Shown here one piece after another: positions 27,901 to 35,553 of a stretch of 64,000 nucleotides of DNA. The position numbers and the translations under genes are program-made. This stretch comes from Nocardioides sp. 503 (GTDB lineage Bacteria; Actinomycetota; Actinomycetes; Propionibacteriales; Nocardioidaceae): positions 1 through 64,000 of the forward strand of contig NZ_SPUI01000011.1 of the NCBI RefSeq assembly GCF_004522095.1, written 5' to 3'. The notes beneath the pieces are model-generated. The model made no database searches. It was not told the origin of the DNA and was given only the letters and a program-made list of their open reading frames with translations. Positions within the stretch are counted from its first letter, which is position 1. The number at the start of each line of letters is the position of its first letter.

Positions 27901-28253
27901 GCCAGCGCGTGGGTGACCCGCCGGTGGCGGCGCACCCGCTCGTCGGCGTCGCAGTCGAGCAGCAGGTCGACCAGGTCGGACTGCTCGACCGGCAGCACCT
28001 GCTCGGCCGCGAGCGCCCGCTCGGCCTCGACCAGCTGGGCGCGCACCCGCTCGCGCAGCTCCTGGCTGGCCGCGCGCCCGAACGTCACCACCAGCATCTG
28101 GTCGAGCGTCGCCTCGCCCTCGGCGACGTAGCGGGTCACCAGGGCCCCGATGGTCCACGTCTTGCCGGTGCCGGCGCTGGCCTCGAGCAGGGTGGTGCCC
28201 GTCGGCAGCGGGTCGCGGATGTCGAAGGGCTGGTCGGTCGCGGTGGGGCTCAT
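24912..28253 (-). CDS. recB: RecBCD enzyme subunit RecB
   Basis: The protein has 1113 residues. Walker A ASAGTGKT (about 25-32) opens a UvrD-type 3'-5' helicase with VDEFQDTDPVQW as motif II and GDPKQAIYAFRGGD as motif III. The C-terminal nuclease domain has the IVDYKTNWLG motif (about 1000-1009), with the DYK metal-binding residues intact. ATG 28253 overlaps the last base of the recC stop. The enzyme unwinds and cuts broken DNA ends and loads RecA. The helicase and nuclease are both intact. Confidence 0.96.
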   Translation of the reverse strand: MSPTATDQPFDIRDPLPTGTTLLEASAGTGKTWTIGALVTRYVAEGEATLDQMLVVTFGRAASQELRERVRAQLVEAERALAAEQVLPVEQSDLVDLLLDCDADERVRRHRRVTHALATFDAATIATTHQFCSLVLDSLGVAGDTDSQARLVEDLDDLLGEVVDDLYLRAFAYAGDDPVFSRDEALSIARTAVGDPQARLHPPDDDPATPAGRRVRFAQAVRDEMERRKRRLGVLSYDDLLSQLADALEHPEAPARARMRQRWQIVLVDEFQDTDPVQWKVLDRAFTGHATMVLIGDPKQAIYAFRGGDVTTYLDAASSATTRKTLAVNWRSDAALLDSFQTVLAGAELGDPQIVVHDVTAHHAGSRLAGAPSAAPFRLRVVRRDQLGRRGSNPLTVAQVRPQIAEDLAHDIRALLASGATFDGRTIEPRDVAVISYRHFDLDACRRALQEVGVPAVIAGGGSVFATPAAVEWLELLEGMEMPHRSPRVRTAALTCFVGHTARGIDEGGDALTDEVADLLRSYADVLARRGVAAVLEAATTAGLPERVLAQVGGERLLTDLRHIGEALHEVALTERLGLVALLAWLRLQVADGRGGRGAERTRRLDSDAKAVQLVTIHASKGLEYPVVYLPALADRNLPKPTTPLFHDAEHQRCVAVGGETGSTWGEAVRRWRDEEAGEWLRLLYVAITRAQSQVVCWWAPTRNTPASPLQRMIQGRRPGLAAVPDEFANRTDDEAAEFFARWHAAGGPTPEPAVPAEPGAEPPREATPPLAARDFTRDVDVTWRRTSYSSLSAVELAAAPTGLVASEPEVEAKDDEAMAGDPVASVPAEASVPSPMADLPVGATFGSLVHAVLEHTDPDAPDLRAEILGHLDEQLVWWPVELDREELADALVAVCDSPLGSLADGTTLRQIGLRDRLRELDFELPLAGGDLAHPRPGDPRVRLGDLAPLLLRHLPEGDPVRGYAEALASPALGDQSLLGYLTGSVDVVLRLPGPRYLIVDYKTNWLGPRDEPLTAHAYRPEALDGAMGHSDYPLQALLYAAVLHRFLRWRQPGYDPEQHLGGVLYLYLRGMCGPETPLVDGEPCGIFSWRPPVALVEELSDLLDGVVAGVRP

Positions 28254-31200
28254 CAGAGGGGTCCCACCCGCTCGTGCTCGAGGACCGGCTCCCAGATCGC
28301 CGCGGCGTACGTCGCCAGGCCGGCGTCGACGAGCAGCTGGAGCGGCGCGCGCTCGCCGTAGACCTGCACGTGGGAGACGTCGGCGTCCTCGCCGGTGATG
28401 CCCCAGCTGTTGTTGGGGTCGGTGACCCACTCGCGGGCGGCCGCCGTGGCCGGCGGGCGGTCGCTGCCGCGCAGCTCGAGGGCGTGCGCCTCGGCCCAGG
28501 CGTGGGCCGTGGCCAGCGGTGCGGGCAGGGGCCGGCGCAGGCCGAGGTCGCGGAGCTCGACGAGCCGACGCAGGTGGTCGACGGCGCGGTGGTCGAGCGG
28601 CCCGGACAGCGCCCGCTTGGGGCCGGCCTTGTCGCGCCCGACGGCGTGGGAGGTCCAGTGGGCGTCGGGGTGGCCGGCGCTCAGCGCGAGCAGGTCGACC
28701 CACGCCATCAGCCGCTGCTTGGCCTTGAGGCGGGAGTAGCCGAGGGAGACCAGCTTGTTGCCGTAGACGCCGGGGACGGTGCCGGTGAGGCGGCGTCCGC
28801 CGCCCAGGTCGACGTCGACGTCGACGGAGCGCACCTCGCCCGCGCGCAGGTCCTCGGTGCGGGCGAGCAGCCGCTGCGACTCCTCGACGACGTCGGTGAG
28901 CGAGCGGGTGCCGAGGGCGCCGGGCGGGAGCGTGCCGCGCAGCTGCTCGGCGAGCATCACCGCCATCGGGTCGGCGCCGGCCATCACCTCGCGCAGGAGC
29001 CGGTCGCCGACGCCCCACTTCTCCAGGGCGTCGAGGTCGATCGGGATCGCGTCGCCCACCTCGTCGGCGTCCAGCGGCGCGGACACGACCAGTCGCTGGC
29101 GCAGGAACGTGCGGACGGGGTGGGTGAGGAAGGCCTTGAGGTCCAGGAGCGTGACGTCGCCGGGGCCGCGGTCGGGGAGGTCGCCGTCGAGGAAAGGCGG
29201 CACGGGGCGGCGAGGGCCGGTCGCCGCGCGGGCGCCCGACAGCGCGGCGCGGTCGAAGCTGAACGGCCGCTCGCCCGCGATGCCGTCGGGCGCGAAGTTG
29301 CGGACGTCGTGGGGCTGGAGCGGGTGGCGCACGCAGACGGCGTCGCGCACCGGCGCCGAGGAGGTGCGGTCGGCGGCGTCGAGGATCTCGCCGAGGGGTA
29401 CGGCGGGCGGGCGCGAGGCCCCGGAGTGCTCGTTGGCGCCGGTGTAGGTGATGACCAGGGTCTCCCCGGCGGCCAGGACGGCGTCGAGCAGCAGCTGGCG
29501 GTCCTCGCTGCGGGGGTCGCGCTCGCCGGTGAGCGGGCGCCGCGCGAGCGCGTCGTCGCCGTCGAGGGCGCCGACGCGCGGGAAGTCGCCGTCGTCGAGG
29601 CCGACCAGGCAGACGACGCGGTGGGGCACCGAGCGCATCGGGACCATGGTGCAGACGGTGAGCGTGCCGGTGCGGAAGTTGGCCCGCGTGGGCCGTCCGC
29701 CCAGCCGGGCCTGGAGCATCGCGCGGACGTCGGCGAGCCGCAGCTCCACGCCGCTGTCGCGCGCGCCGCCGGTGGCGTCGGTGGCGCGGGCCAGCTCCCG
29801 CTCGAGCTGGGGCAGCTGCCAGGCGTCGTCGGTCGAGACGTCGGCGACGCCGCGCACGCCGTCGCGCAGCGCCGCCATCCAGTCGGCGACGGTGACCGCG
29901 CGGGCCATCGACTGCAGGCAGGTGTCGAGGCGGTGCACCAGCTCGGCGAGCCGGCCCGCGAGCTCGATGTCGTCGCTGCCGACGTCGTCGAGCGGCAGGC
30001 CGCGACCGAGATGGTGGTGGTCGTCGCCGCTCATCGCGACGCCCAGGAGGATCCGGTCGAGGCCGGCGCGCCAGGTGTTGTGCTCGAAGCGCTGCATGTC
30101 GAACGACGCCCGCTGCTCGGCGTCCAGGCCCCAGCGGATCCCGGCCTCCGCGACCCAGGTGGTCACCCGGGCGAGGTCGTCGTCGGTGAGCCCGAACCGC
30201 AGCCGCACCGGCTCGGTGGCCGCGAGGTCGAGCACCTCGCTGGCGGTCACGCGCCCGCCGGCGAGCTCGACCAGGCTCGCCGCGACGGCGAGCAGCGGGT
30301 TGGTGCTGCTGAGGGCGCGGTCGGCCAGCCGGACCCGCAGGCGGTGGGCCGGGTGGCCGTCGCGGTCGCTGCCGTCCACCACGTCGGCGAGGCCGAAGCC
30401 GGCCGAGATCAGCGGCGCGAAGGTCTCGATGTCGGGGCACATGACGACGATGTCGCGGGGCTCGAGGGTCGGGTCGTCCTGCAGGAGGCCGACCAGCGCC
30501 TCGCGCAGCGCGTCGACCTGCCGGGCGGCGCCGTGACAGGCGTGGACCTGCAGGCTGCGGTCGTCGGCGCGGTGGACCCGGCTCGCGCGCAGCTCGGGGC
30601 CGGGGGCGCGGTTGCCGCGCAGGTCGCTCTGCAGCCAGCCCAGGAGGGTGTCGCGCTCGGGCACCCGGTCGCGGGGGGTGGCGGGCGCGTCGAGGCCGTC
30701 GAGGGCGCGGCGCAGCTCGCGGGTGTCGCGGCCCAAGGAGGCGAGCAGCGGGTGGCCGACGAGGTCGGCGGACTCGTCGTCCTCGCGGGCGACGACGCCG
30801 CCGACGCCGGTGAGCGCGTCCCACAGCGCCGGCGACGGCTGGGGCAGCCAGAGGTGGACGTCGCGGCGCTCGCCGAGGGCGCGCAGCAGCGACACCTCGG
30901 TCACCGGCAGCCGCGTGTGGCCGAACAGGCTGAGCCGCTCGGGCAGGTCGAGCCCGTCTCCCCCGGCCGCGAGCGCCTCCAGGGTGCGGGCGTGGCGGAC
31001 GTCGGGCGGCTCGGTGTCGACCCGCTGCAGCAGCCGGCGCCAGAGCATCGGCTGCCACGCGAGGTCGTCGTCGAGGGCGGCGCCGGCACCGTCGGTGTCG
31101 CGCCCCTCGCGCCAGTCGGTGACGAGGCTCGGCCGCTGGACGGCGTACGACGCGAAGAGGCCGGCCAGGCGCCGGGCGACGGAGTAGCGGCGGTTGCGGC

Positions 31201-31588
31201 GCAGCAGGCCCTCGTCGCCGTCGAGGCCGTGGCCCAGGTGGGCGGCGAGCGTGGCGCACCAGGGCTCGTCGCGGCTGTCGTCGATGGTGGCCAGCAGCGG
31301 CCAGACCAACCGGTCGGGGTCCCACACGTCGTCGCGCTCACGGTCGAGCAGGAGGCTGACCCGCGAGCGCGGGTTGAGGAACCGCACCCCCGCGCACACC
31401 CCGTCGCCGCCTCGCGCGCCCGCGCCCAGCCGGTGGGAGAGGCGCTGGGTCAGCCACCGCTCCACCCCCTTGGCCGGCACGACCACGACCTCCTGCGCGA
31501 AGGGGTCGGCCAGCGGCACGGCCAGCAGCTCGCCGAGCGCGTCGGCGAGCTGGTCGGTGCGCGGGGCGCGGTGGAGGTGCAGCGTCAT
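28253..31588 (-). CDS. recC: RecBCD enzyme subunit RecC
   Basis: The protein has 1111 residues. It starts MTLHLHRAPRTDQLADALGE, and VVPAKGVERWLTQRLSHRLG (about 37-56) is the conserved N-terminal block of RecC. RecC is an inactive helicase fold that splits the strands and reads Chi. ATG 31588 is chosen over upstream starts because those lie inside a palindromic repeat. It is the first gene of recCBD and has a 197-bp gap to the divergent sulfatase. Confidence 0.94.
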   Translation of the reverse strand: MTLHLHRAPRTDQLADALGELLAVPLADPFAQEVVVVPAKGVERWLTQRLSHRLGAGARGGDGVCAGVRFLNPRSRVSLLLDRERDDVWDPDRLVWPLLATIDDSRDEPWCATLAAHLGHGLDGDEGLLRRNRRYSVARRLAGLFASYAVQRPSLVTDWREGRDTDGAGAALDDDLAWQPMLWRRLLQRVDTEPPDVRHARTLEALAAGGDGLDLPERLSLFGHTRLPVTEVSLLRALGERRDVHLWLPQPSPALWDALTGVGGVVAREDDESADLVGHPLLASLGRDTRELRRALDGLDAPATPRDRVPERDTLLGWLQSDLRGNRAPGPELRASRVHRADDRSLQVHACHGAARQVDALREALVGLLQDDPTLEPRDIVVMCPDIETFAPLISAGFGLADVVDGSDRDGHPAHRLRVRLADRALSSTNPLLAVAASLVELAGGRVTASEVLDLAATEPVRLRFGLTDDDLARVTTWVAEAGIRWGLDAEQRASFDMQRFEHNTWRAGLDRILLGVAMSGDDHHHLGRGLPLDDVGSDDIELAGRLAELVHRLDTCLQSMARAVTVADWMAALRDGVRGVADVSTDDAWQLPQLERELARATDATGGARDSGVELRLADVRAMLQARLGGRPTRANFRTGTLTVCTMVPMRSVPHRVVCLVGLDDGDFPRVGALDGDDALARRPLTGERDPRSEDRQLLLDAVLAAGETLVITYTGANEHSGASRPPAVPLGEILDAADRTSSAPVRDAVCVRHPLQPHDVRNFAPDGIAGERPFSFDRAALSGARAATGPRRPVPPFLDGDLPDRGPGDVTLLDLKAFLTHPVRTFLRQRLVVSAPLDADEVGDAIPIDLDALEKWGVGDRLLREVMAGADPMAVMLAEQLRGTLPPGALGTRSLTDVVEESQRLLARTEDLRAGEVRSVDVDVDLGGGRRLTGTVPGVYGNKLVSLGYSRLKAKQRLMAWVDLLALSAGHPDAHWTSHAVGRDKAGPKRALSGPLDHRAVDHLRRLVELRDLGLRRPLPAPLATAHAWAEAHALELRGSDRPPATAAAREWVTDPNNSWGITGEDADVSHVQVYGERAPLQLLVDAGLATYAAAIWEPVLEHERVGPL

Positions 31589-31635
31589 CTCCGCCGACCC
31601 TAGTGGCGGGCGGCGACAGGGGTCGGGGCCGGGCA

Positions 31636-31723
31636 GTTTCCCCAAGGTATGCAGATGAAGCGTCACTTCCCGGGGGTTGCACACCGAGGGAAGTGACGTC
31701 CCACCTTCATACCTTGAGGAAAC
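31636..31723. repeat. Nested palindromic repeat, 88 bp
   Basis: Outer arms GTTTCCCCAAGGTATG (31636-31651) and CATACCTTGAGGAAAC (31708-31723) differ at one position. An inner inverted pair GTCACTTCCC / GGGAAGTGAC follows, around a short loop. The element lies in the divergent gap between recC and the sulfatase gene. It has no known mobile-gene partner. Confidence 0.85.
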
Positions 31724-31785
31724 GCCGCCAGCCCCCACCGGCCACGTCGATTGCACACACCCGCCCCGGTTGGTCAGGGTGGAGG

Positions 31786-34113
31786 GTGACCACGACCGAC
31801 GCCCCCCGTCCCGGCGACCGGGACCGCAGGCGGCTCCCCCTCGACGTCGACACCTCCGCGCGGCCGATCGGGCCGGTGCAGCCGGCCAGCGGCGCCCCGA
31901 ACGTCGTCATCGTGCTCATCGACGACATGGGCTACGGCGCGTCCACGGCGTACGGCGGTCCGTGCGAGATGCCGACGGCCGACCGCCTGGCCGGCGAGGG
32001 GCTGCGCTACAGCCGCTTCCACGTGACCTCGCTGTGCTCGCCGACCCGGCAGGCACTGCTGACCGGGCGCAACCACCACTCGGTCGGCATGGGCGTGACG
32101 TCGGAGATGTCGACGCCGGAGCCCGGCTACCACGGCTACCGGCCGGCCAGCGCGGCCACCATCGCCCAGATCCTGGGCGGCAACGGCTACTGCACGGGCG
32201 CGTTCGGCAAGTGGCACCAGACCCCGCCGGTCGAGGTGAGCCCGTCGGGGCCGTTCACGCGGTGGCCGATGGGCGAGGGCTTCGACTTCTTCTACGGCTT
32301 CATGGGGGCCGAGATGAACCACTGGTACCCCCAGCTCTACGCCGGCCGGCACCCCGTCGAGCCCGACCGGCTCCCCGAGGACGGCTACCACCTCTCGGAG
32401 GACCTCGTCGACCACGCGATCGACTGGGTCGAGAACCAGCAGGCGATCACCCCCGACCGCCCGTTCTTCACCTACCTCGCGCTCGGCGCCACGCACGCGC
32501 CGTTCCACGTGGCCCCCGAGTGGCGCGACAAGTACGCCGGTCGCTTCGACGCCGGCTGGGACGCCCAGCGCGAGCAGACCCTGGCCCGCCAGAAGGAGCT
32601 CGGCATCGTGCCCGAGTCCGCCGAGCTGGCGCCGTGGGCCGAGGGGGTGCCGCACTGGGACGAGCTCGACGAGACCGAGAAGCGGGTCGCGGCCCGGTTC
32701 ATGGAGACCTACGCCGGCTTCGCCGAGCACGCCGACGTGCAGGTCGGACGGTTCGTCGACGCGCTCGACGACATGGGCGTCCTCGACGACACGCTGTTCT
32801 TCTACCTCCTCGGCGACAACGGCGCCTCCGGCGAGGGCGGGCCCCGGGGCACGTTCCGCGAGCACCTGGTCGGCCACGGCATCCAGGACGACACCGCCGA
32901 CATGGCCGCGCGGCTCGACGAGCTCGGCTCCGCGTCGACGTACCCGATCTACCCGGCCGGCTGGGCGCTGGCGATGAACACGCCGTACCCCTGGACCAAG
33001 CAGGTCGCCTCGCACCTCGGCGGCATCCGCGACGGCATGATCGTGCGCTGGGGCGACGAGATCGCCGGCCGCGGCGAGGTCCGCCACCAGTGGCACCACG
33101 TCATCGACGTGCTGCCGACGATCCTGGAGGCGGCCGGCCTGCCCGCGCCGACCCACTTCAACGGCACCGAGCAGCAGCCGATCGAGGGCACGAGCCTGCG
33201 CTACACCTTCGACGAGGTCGACGCGCCCGACCGCCCCCGCACCCAGTACTTCGAGATGGTCGGCAACCGCGGGATCTACGAGGACGGCTGGGCCGCCGTC
33301 ACCCGCCACGGCGTCCCCTGGGAGATGGTCGGCTCCGGCGAGCGGTCCTTCGACGACGACGTGTGGGAGCTCTACCACCTCGACACCGACTTCAGCCAGG
33401 CGCACGACGTGGCCGCCGAGCACCCCGACAAGCTGCGCGAGCTGCAGGAGGTCTTCCTCCGCGAGGCCGAGCGCCACCACGTGCTGCCGCTCGACGCGCG
33501 GGTCACCGAGCGCGAGAACCCCGAGGTCGCGGGCCGCCTCGACCTGCACGCCGGCCGCTCCTCGCTGTCCTTCGGCCCGCGCGTGCGCCGGCTCTCGGAG
33601 GAGGCCGCGCCCAACGTCAAGAACCGCACCCACGTGATCACCGCCGACCTCGAGGTCCACACGGGCACCGACGGCGTGGTGGTCGCGCAGGGCGGCCGCT
33701 TCGGCGGCTGGTCGCTCTACGTCGTCGACGGCGTGCCCCACTACGCCTACAACTTCGCCGGCCGCGACCTCACCACCGTGCGCGGGACCGCGCCGATGGT
33801 GCCGGGGCGCCACGACCTCGTCGTGCGCTTCGCCTACGACGGCGGCCCTCCCGGCAGCGGCGCCGAGGTCACCCTGGAGGTCGACGGCGTGGCCGTGGGC
33901 ACGGGCCGCGTCCCGGTCACCACGGGCTACTACTTCTCCTTCGACGAGACCTTCAACGTCGGCGTCGACCGCGGGACCCCCGTCACCGACGACTACCGGG
34001 CGGTGCACAACCGGTTCGAGGGGCTGATCCACCGGGTCCGCTTCGACCTGTCCGGCGTCACCGACCCCGGCAGCGACGAGGGGCGCGCCCGCGCCGTCAT
34101 GGTCCACCAGTGA
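31786..34113 (+). CDS. Arylsulfatase, type I (formylglycine-dependent)
   Basis: The protein has 775 residues. LIDDMGYG at about 44-51 holds the metal-binding Asp pair. CSPTR at 84-88 is the CxPxR motif in which C84 is turned into formylglycine, the catalytic residue. GDNGASGEGG (about 344-353) is the C-terminal metal motif. A C-terminal region of about 200 residues looks like a beta-sandwich. No signal peptide is seen, so it is probably cytosolic. GTG 31786 is the best start, since upstream codons lie in the repeat. It hydrolyses an unknown sulfate ester. The activating FGE gene follows with a 4-bp overlap. Confidence 0.92.
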   Translation: MTTTDAPRPGDRDRRRLPLDVDTSARPIGPVQPASGAPNVVIVLIDDMGYGASTAYGGPCEMPTADRLAGEGLRYSRFHVTSLCSPTRQALLTGRNHHSVGMGVTSEMSTPEPGYHGYRPASAATIAQILGGNGYCTGAFGKWHQTPPVEVSPSGPFTRWPMGEGFDFFYGFMGAEMNHWYPQLYAGRHPVEPDRLPEDGYHLSEDLVDHAIDWVENQQAITPDRPFFTYLALGATHAPFHVAPEWRDKYAGRFDAGWDAQREQTLARQKELGIVPESAELAPWAEGVPHWDELDETEKRVAARFMETYAGFAEHADVQVGRFVDALDDMGVLDDTLFFYLLGDNGASGEGGPRGTFREHLVGHGIQDDTADMAARLDELGSASTYPIYPAGWALAMNTPYPWTKQVASHLGGIRDGMIVRWGDEIAGRGEVRHQWHHVIDVLPTILEAAGLPAPTHFNGTEQQPIEGTSLRYTFDEVDAPDRPRTQYFEMVGNRGIYEDGWAAVTRHGVPWEMVGSGERSFDDDVWELYHLDTDFSQAHDVAAEHPDKLRELQEVFLREAERHHVLPLDARVTERENPEVAGRLDLHAGRSSLSFGPRVRRLSEEAAPNVKNRTHVITADLEVHTGTDGVVVAQGGRFGGWSLYVVDGVPHYAYNFAGRDLTTVRGTAPMVPGRHDLVVRFAYDGGPPGSGAEVTLEVDGVAVGTGRVPVTTGYYFSFDETFNVGVDRGTPVTDDYRAVHNRFEGLIHRVRFDLSGVTDPGSDEGRARAVMVHQ

Positions 34114-35039
34114 GCGGCTGCTGCGCGCCGTCGCGGGGTGAGGGGGACTCCTCTGCCTCAGGGGGTTTCGAGACAGGACTTCGTCCTTCCTCAACCCCCG
34201 GGGACCTCTCGGGGGTTGAGGAGGTTGCGCGGCAACCGTCTCGAAACCCGGGCCTCATCACGCTCCCCGGCGGACCCGCGCTGGTCGGCAGCGACGACCC
34301 CGACCACCCCGAGGAGTGGCCGGTGCGCGAGGTGACGCTCGGGCCCTACCGGGTCGCGCGGTGCGCGGTGACGACGGCCGAGTTCGGGGAGTTCGTCGCC
34401 GCGACAGGCCACCGCACCGACGCCGAGCGCTTCGGCTGGTCGTTCGTCTTCGGCGCCTTCCTGCCCGACGACTTCCCGCCCACCCGCGGCGTGGCGGCCG
34501 CGCCCTGGTGGCGGCAGGTCCCCGGCGCCGACTGGGCCCACCCCGAGGGGCCGCATAGCGACCTGCGCGAGCGCGGCGACCATCCCGTGGTCCACGTCTC
34601 CCGCACCGACGCGGAGGCGTACGCCGCCTGGCGGGGCGCCCGGCTGCCGACCGAGGCCGAGTGGGAGCACGCGGCCCGGGGCGGCCTGGCGGGGCAGCCG
34701 TTCCCGTGGGGCTCCGAGCTGGAGCCCGGGGGCGAGCACCGGATGAACGTCTGGCAGGGCACCTTCCCCCAGCACGACACCGGCGCCGACGGCTGGCGCG
34801 GCACCTGCCCGGTCGACGCGTTCGCCCCCAACGCCCACGGCCTGCACAACACGACCGGCAACGTCTGGGAGTGGTGCGCGGGACAGTGGTCGCCGGCCGA
34901 CGCGAGCGCGGTCAGCCGGGGCGGCTCCTACCTGTGCCACGCGTCGTACTGCCGGCGCTACCGCGTCTCGGCGCGACAGCCCCAGTCACCGGACTCGAGC
35001 ACGGGCAACCTCGGCTTCCGGCTGGCCGCGGACGCCTGA
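34110..35039 (+). CDS. Formylglycine-generating enzyme (sulfatase maturase) with in-frame repeat insertion
   Basis: The protein has 309 residues, FGE-sulfatase (SUMF1) family. It oxidises the sulfatase cysteine in CxPxR to formylglycine, using copper. The catalytic cysteines are C276 and C281 in LCHASYCRRYR, and GNVWEWC is at about 250-256. The GTG start at 34110 overlaps the sulfatase stop by 4 bp. The N-terminal SGCCAPS is typical of the family, but residues 18-47 are encoded by a palindromic repeat (34163-34249) and do not belong to the family core. No in-frame start codon between the repeat and the conserved core would keep the fold, so the repeat is probably translated. Confidence 0.93.
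   Translation: MSGCCAPSRGEGDSSASGGFETGLRPSSTPGDLSGVEEVARQPSRNPGLITLPGGPALVGSDDPDHPEEWPVREVTLGPYRVARCAVTTAEFGEFVAATGHRTDAERFGWSFVFGAFLPDDFPPTRGVAAAPWWRQVPGADWAHPEGPHSDLRERGDHPVVHVSRTDAEAYAAWRGARLPTEAEWEHAARGGLAGQPFPWGSELEPGGEHRMNVWQGTFPQHDTGADGWRGTCPVDAFAPNAHGLHNTTGNVWEWCAGQWSPADASAVSRGGSYLCHASYCRRYRVSARQPQSPDSSTGNLGFRLAADA
34163..34249. repeat. Four-arm cruciform repeat inside the FGE gene
   Basis: The outer stem is GGGTTTCGAGAC (34163-34174) with GTCTCGAAACCC (34238-34249). Inside are three hairpins: AGGAC/GTCCT (34175-34187), TCCTCAACCCCCG/CGGGGGTTGAGGA (34188-34222) and GGTTGC/GCAACC (34223-34237). The element is translated in frame. The same two halves occur in swapped order at 60467-60563. 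Confidence 0.9.
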
Positions 35040-35052
35040 GCCCGACGGCCGG

Positions 35053-35553
35053 TCAGTCGTCGCCCCGGACCCCGCGCGACGTCGCCCCCGTGGACCGGTC
35101 GGCGAGCTCGATGCGGGTGCCCTCCGTGCGGTCGACCGCGCCGGTGACCGTGATCACGACGAGCCCGTCGTCGAACACGGCGTTGATCTGGTCGGCCCCG
35201 GTGCCCTCGGGCAGCGTCACCGCCCGCCGGAAGGCGCCGTAGTAGCGCTCGCGGACGAGGAACTCCGCCGCCTCGTCGTCCGGCCCGGACGGCCGGGTCC
35301 CCGACACGGTGAGCACGCCGTGGCTGAGGCTCACGTCGACGTCGGACGGGTCCACCCCGGCGAGCTCTACCCGGATCACCAGGTCGTCGCCGTGGGACAG
35401 GATGTCGGTCGACGGCACCCAGGCCGAGGCGTGCGTGCGCTCGGACGCCTCGGCGCCGTGCTCGCCCCGGCCGTGCAGGCCGACGGCGCGCATGCGCGCC
35501 AGCTCGCTGAAGAAGTCGGTGACGCCGTCGAAGGGGTTGCGCTGGTCGCTCAT
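35053..35553 (-). CDS. Hsp20/alpha-crystallin small heat-shock protein
   Basis: The protein has 166 residues. The alpha-crystallin domain runs from about 46 to 145, with VELAGVDPSDVDVSL, the GVLTVSGTR strand and YGAFRRAVTLP. These chaperones hold unfolding proteins. ATG 35553 overlaps the stop of the BCCT transporter by 4 bp, so it is translationally coupled to an osmolyte carrier. That pairing suggests a shared osmotic or heat stress response. The C-terminal IxI-like motif is not obvious. Confidence 0.92.
   Translation of the reverse strand: MSDQRNPFDGVTDFFSELARMRAVGLHGRGEHGAEASERTHASAWVPSTDILSHGDDLVIRVELAGVDPSDVDVSLSHGVLTVSGTRPSGPDDEAAEFLVRERYYGAFRRAVTLPEGTGADQINAVFDDGLVVITVTGAVDRTEGTRIELADRSTGATSRGVRGDD

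Noticed and set aside
24912..31325. Single giant reading frame of over 2,100 codons covering recB and part of recC
   Set aside because: Only the part after ATG 28253 matches RecB; the upstream part is antisense-like, arginine/proline-rich translation of recC in another frame, common in very GC-rich DNA.
34163..34249. Cloverleaf-like fold that might be a tRNA gene
   Set aside because: The four-arm fold has no 7-base anticodon loop, no T-loop consensus and wrong stem lengths, and the same stems occur in swapped order at 60467-60563, so it is a repeat element.
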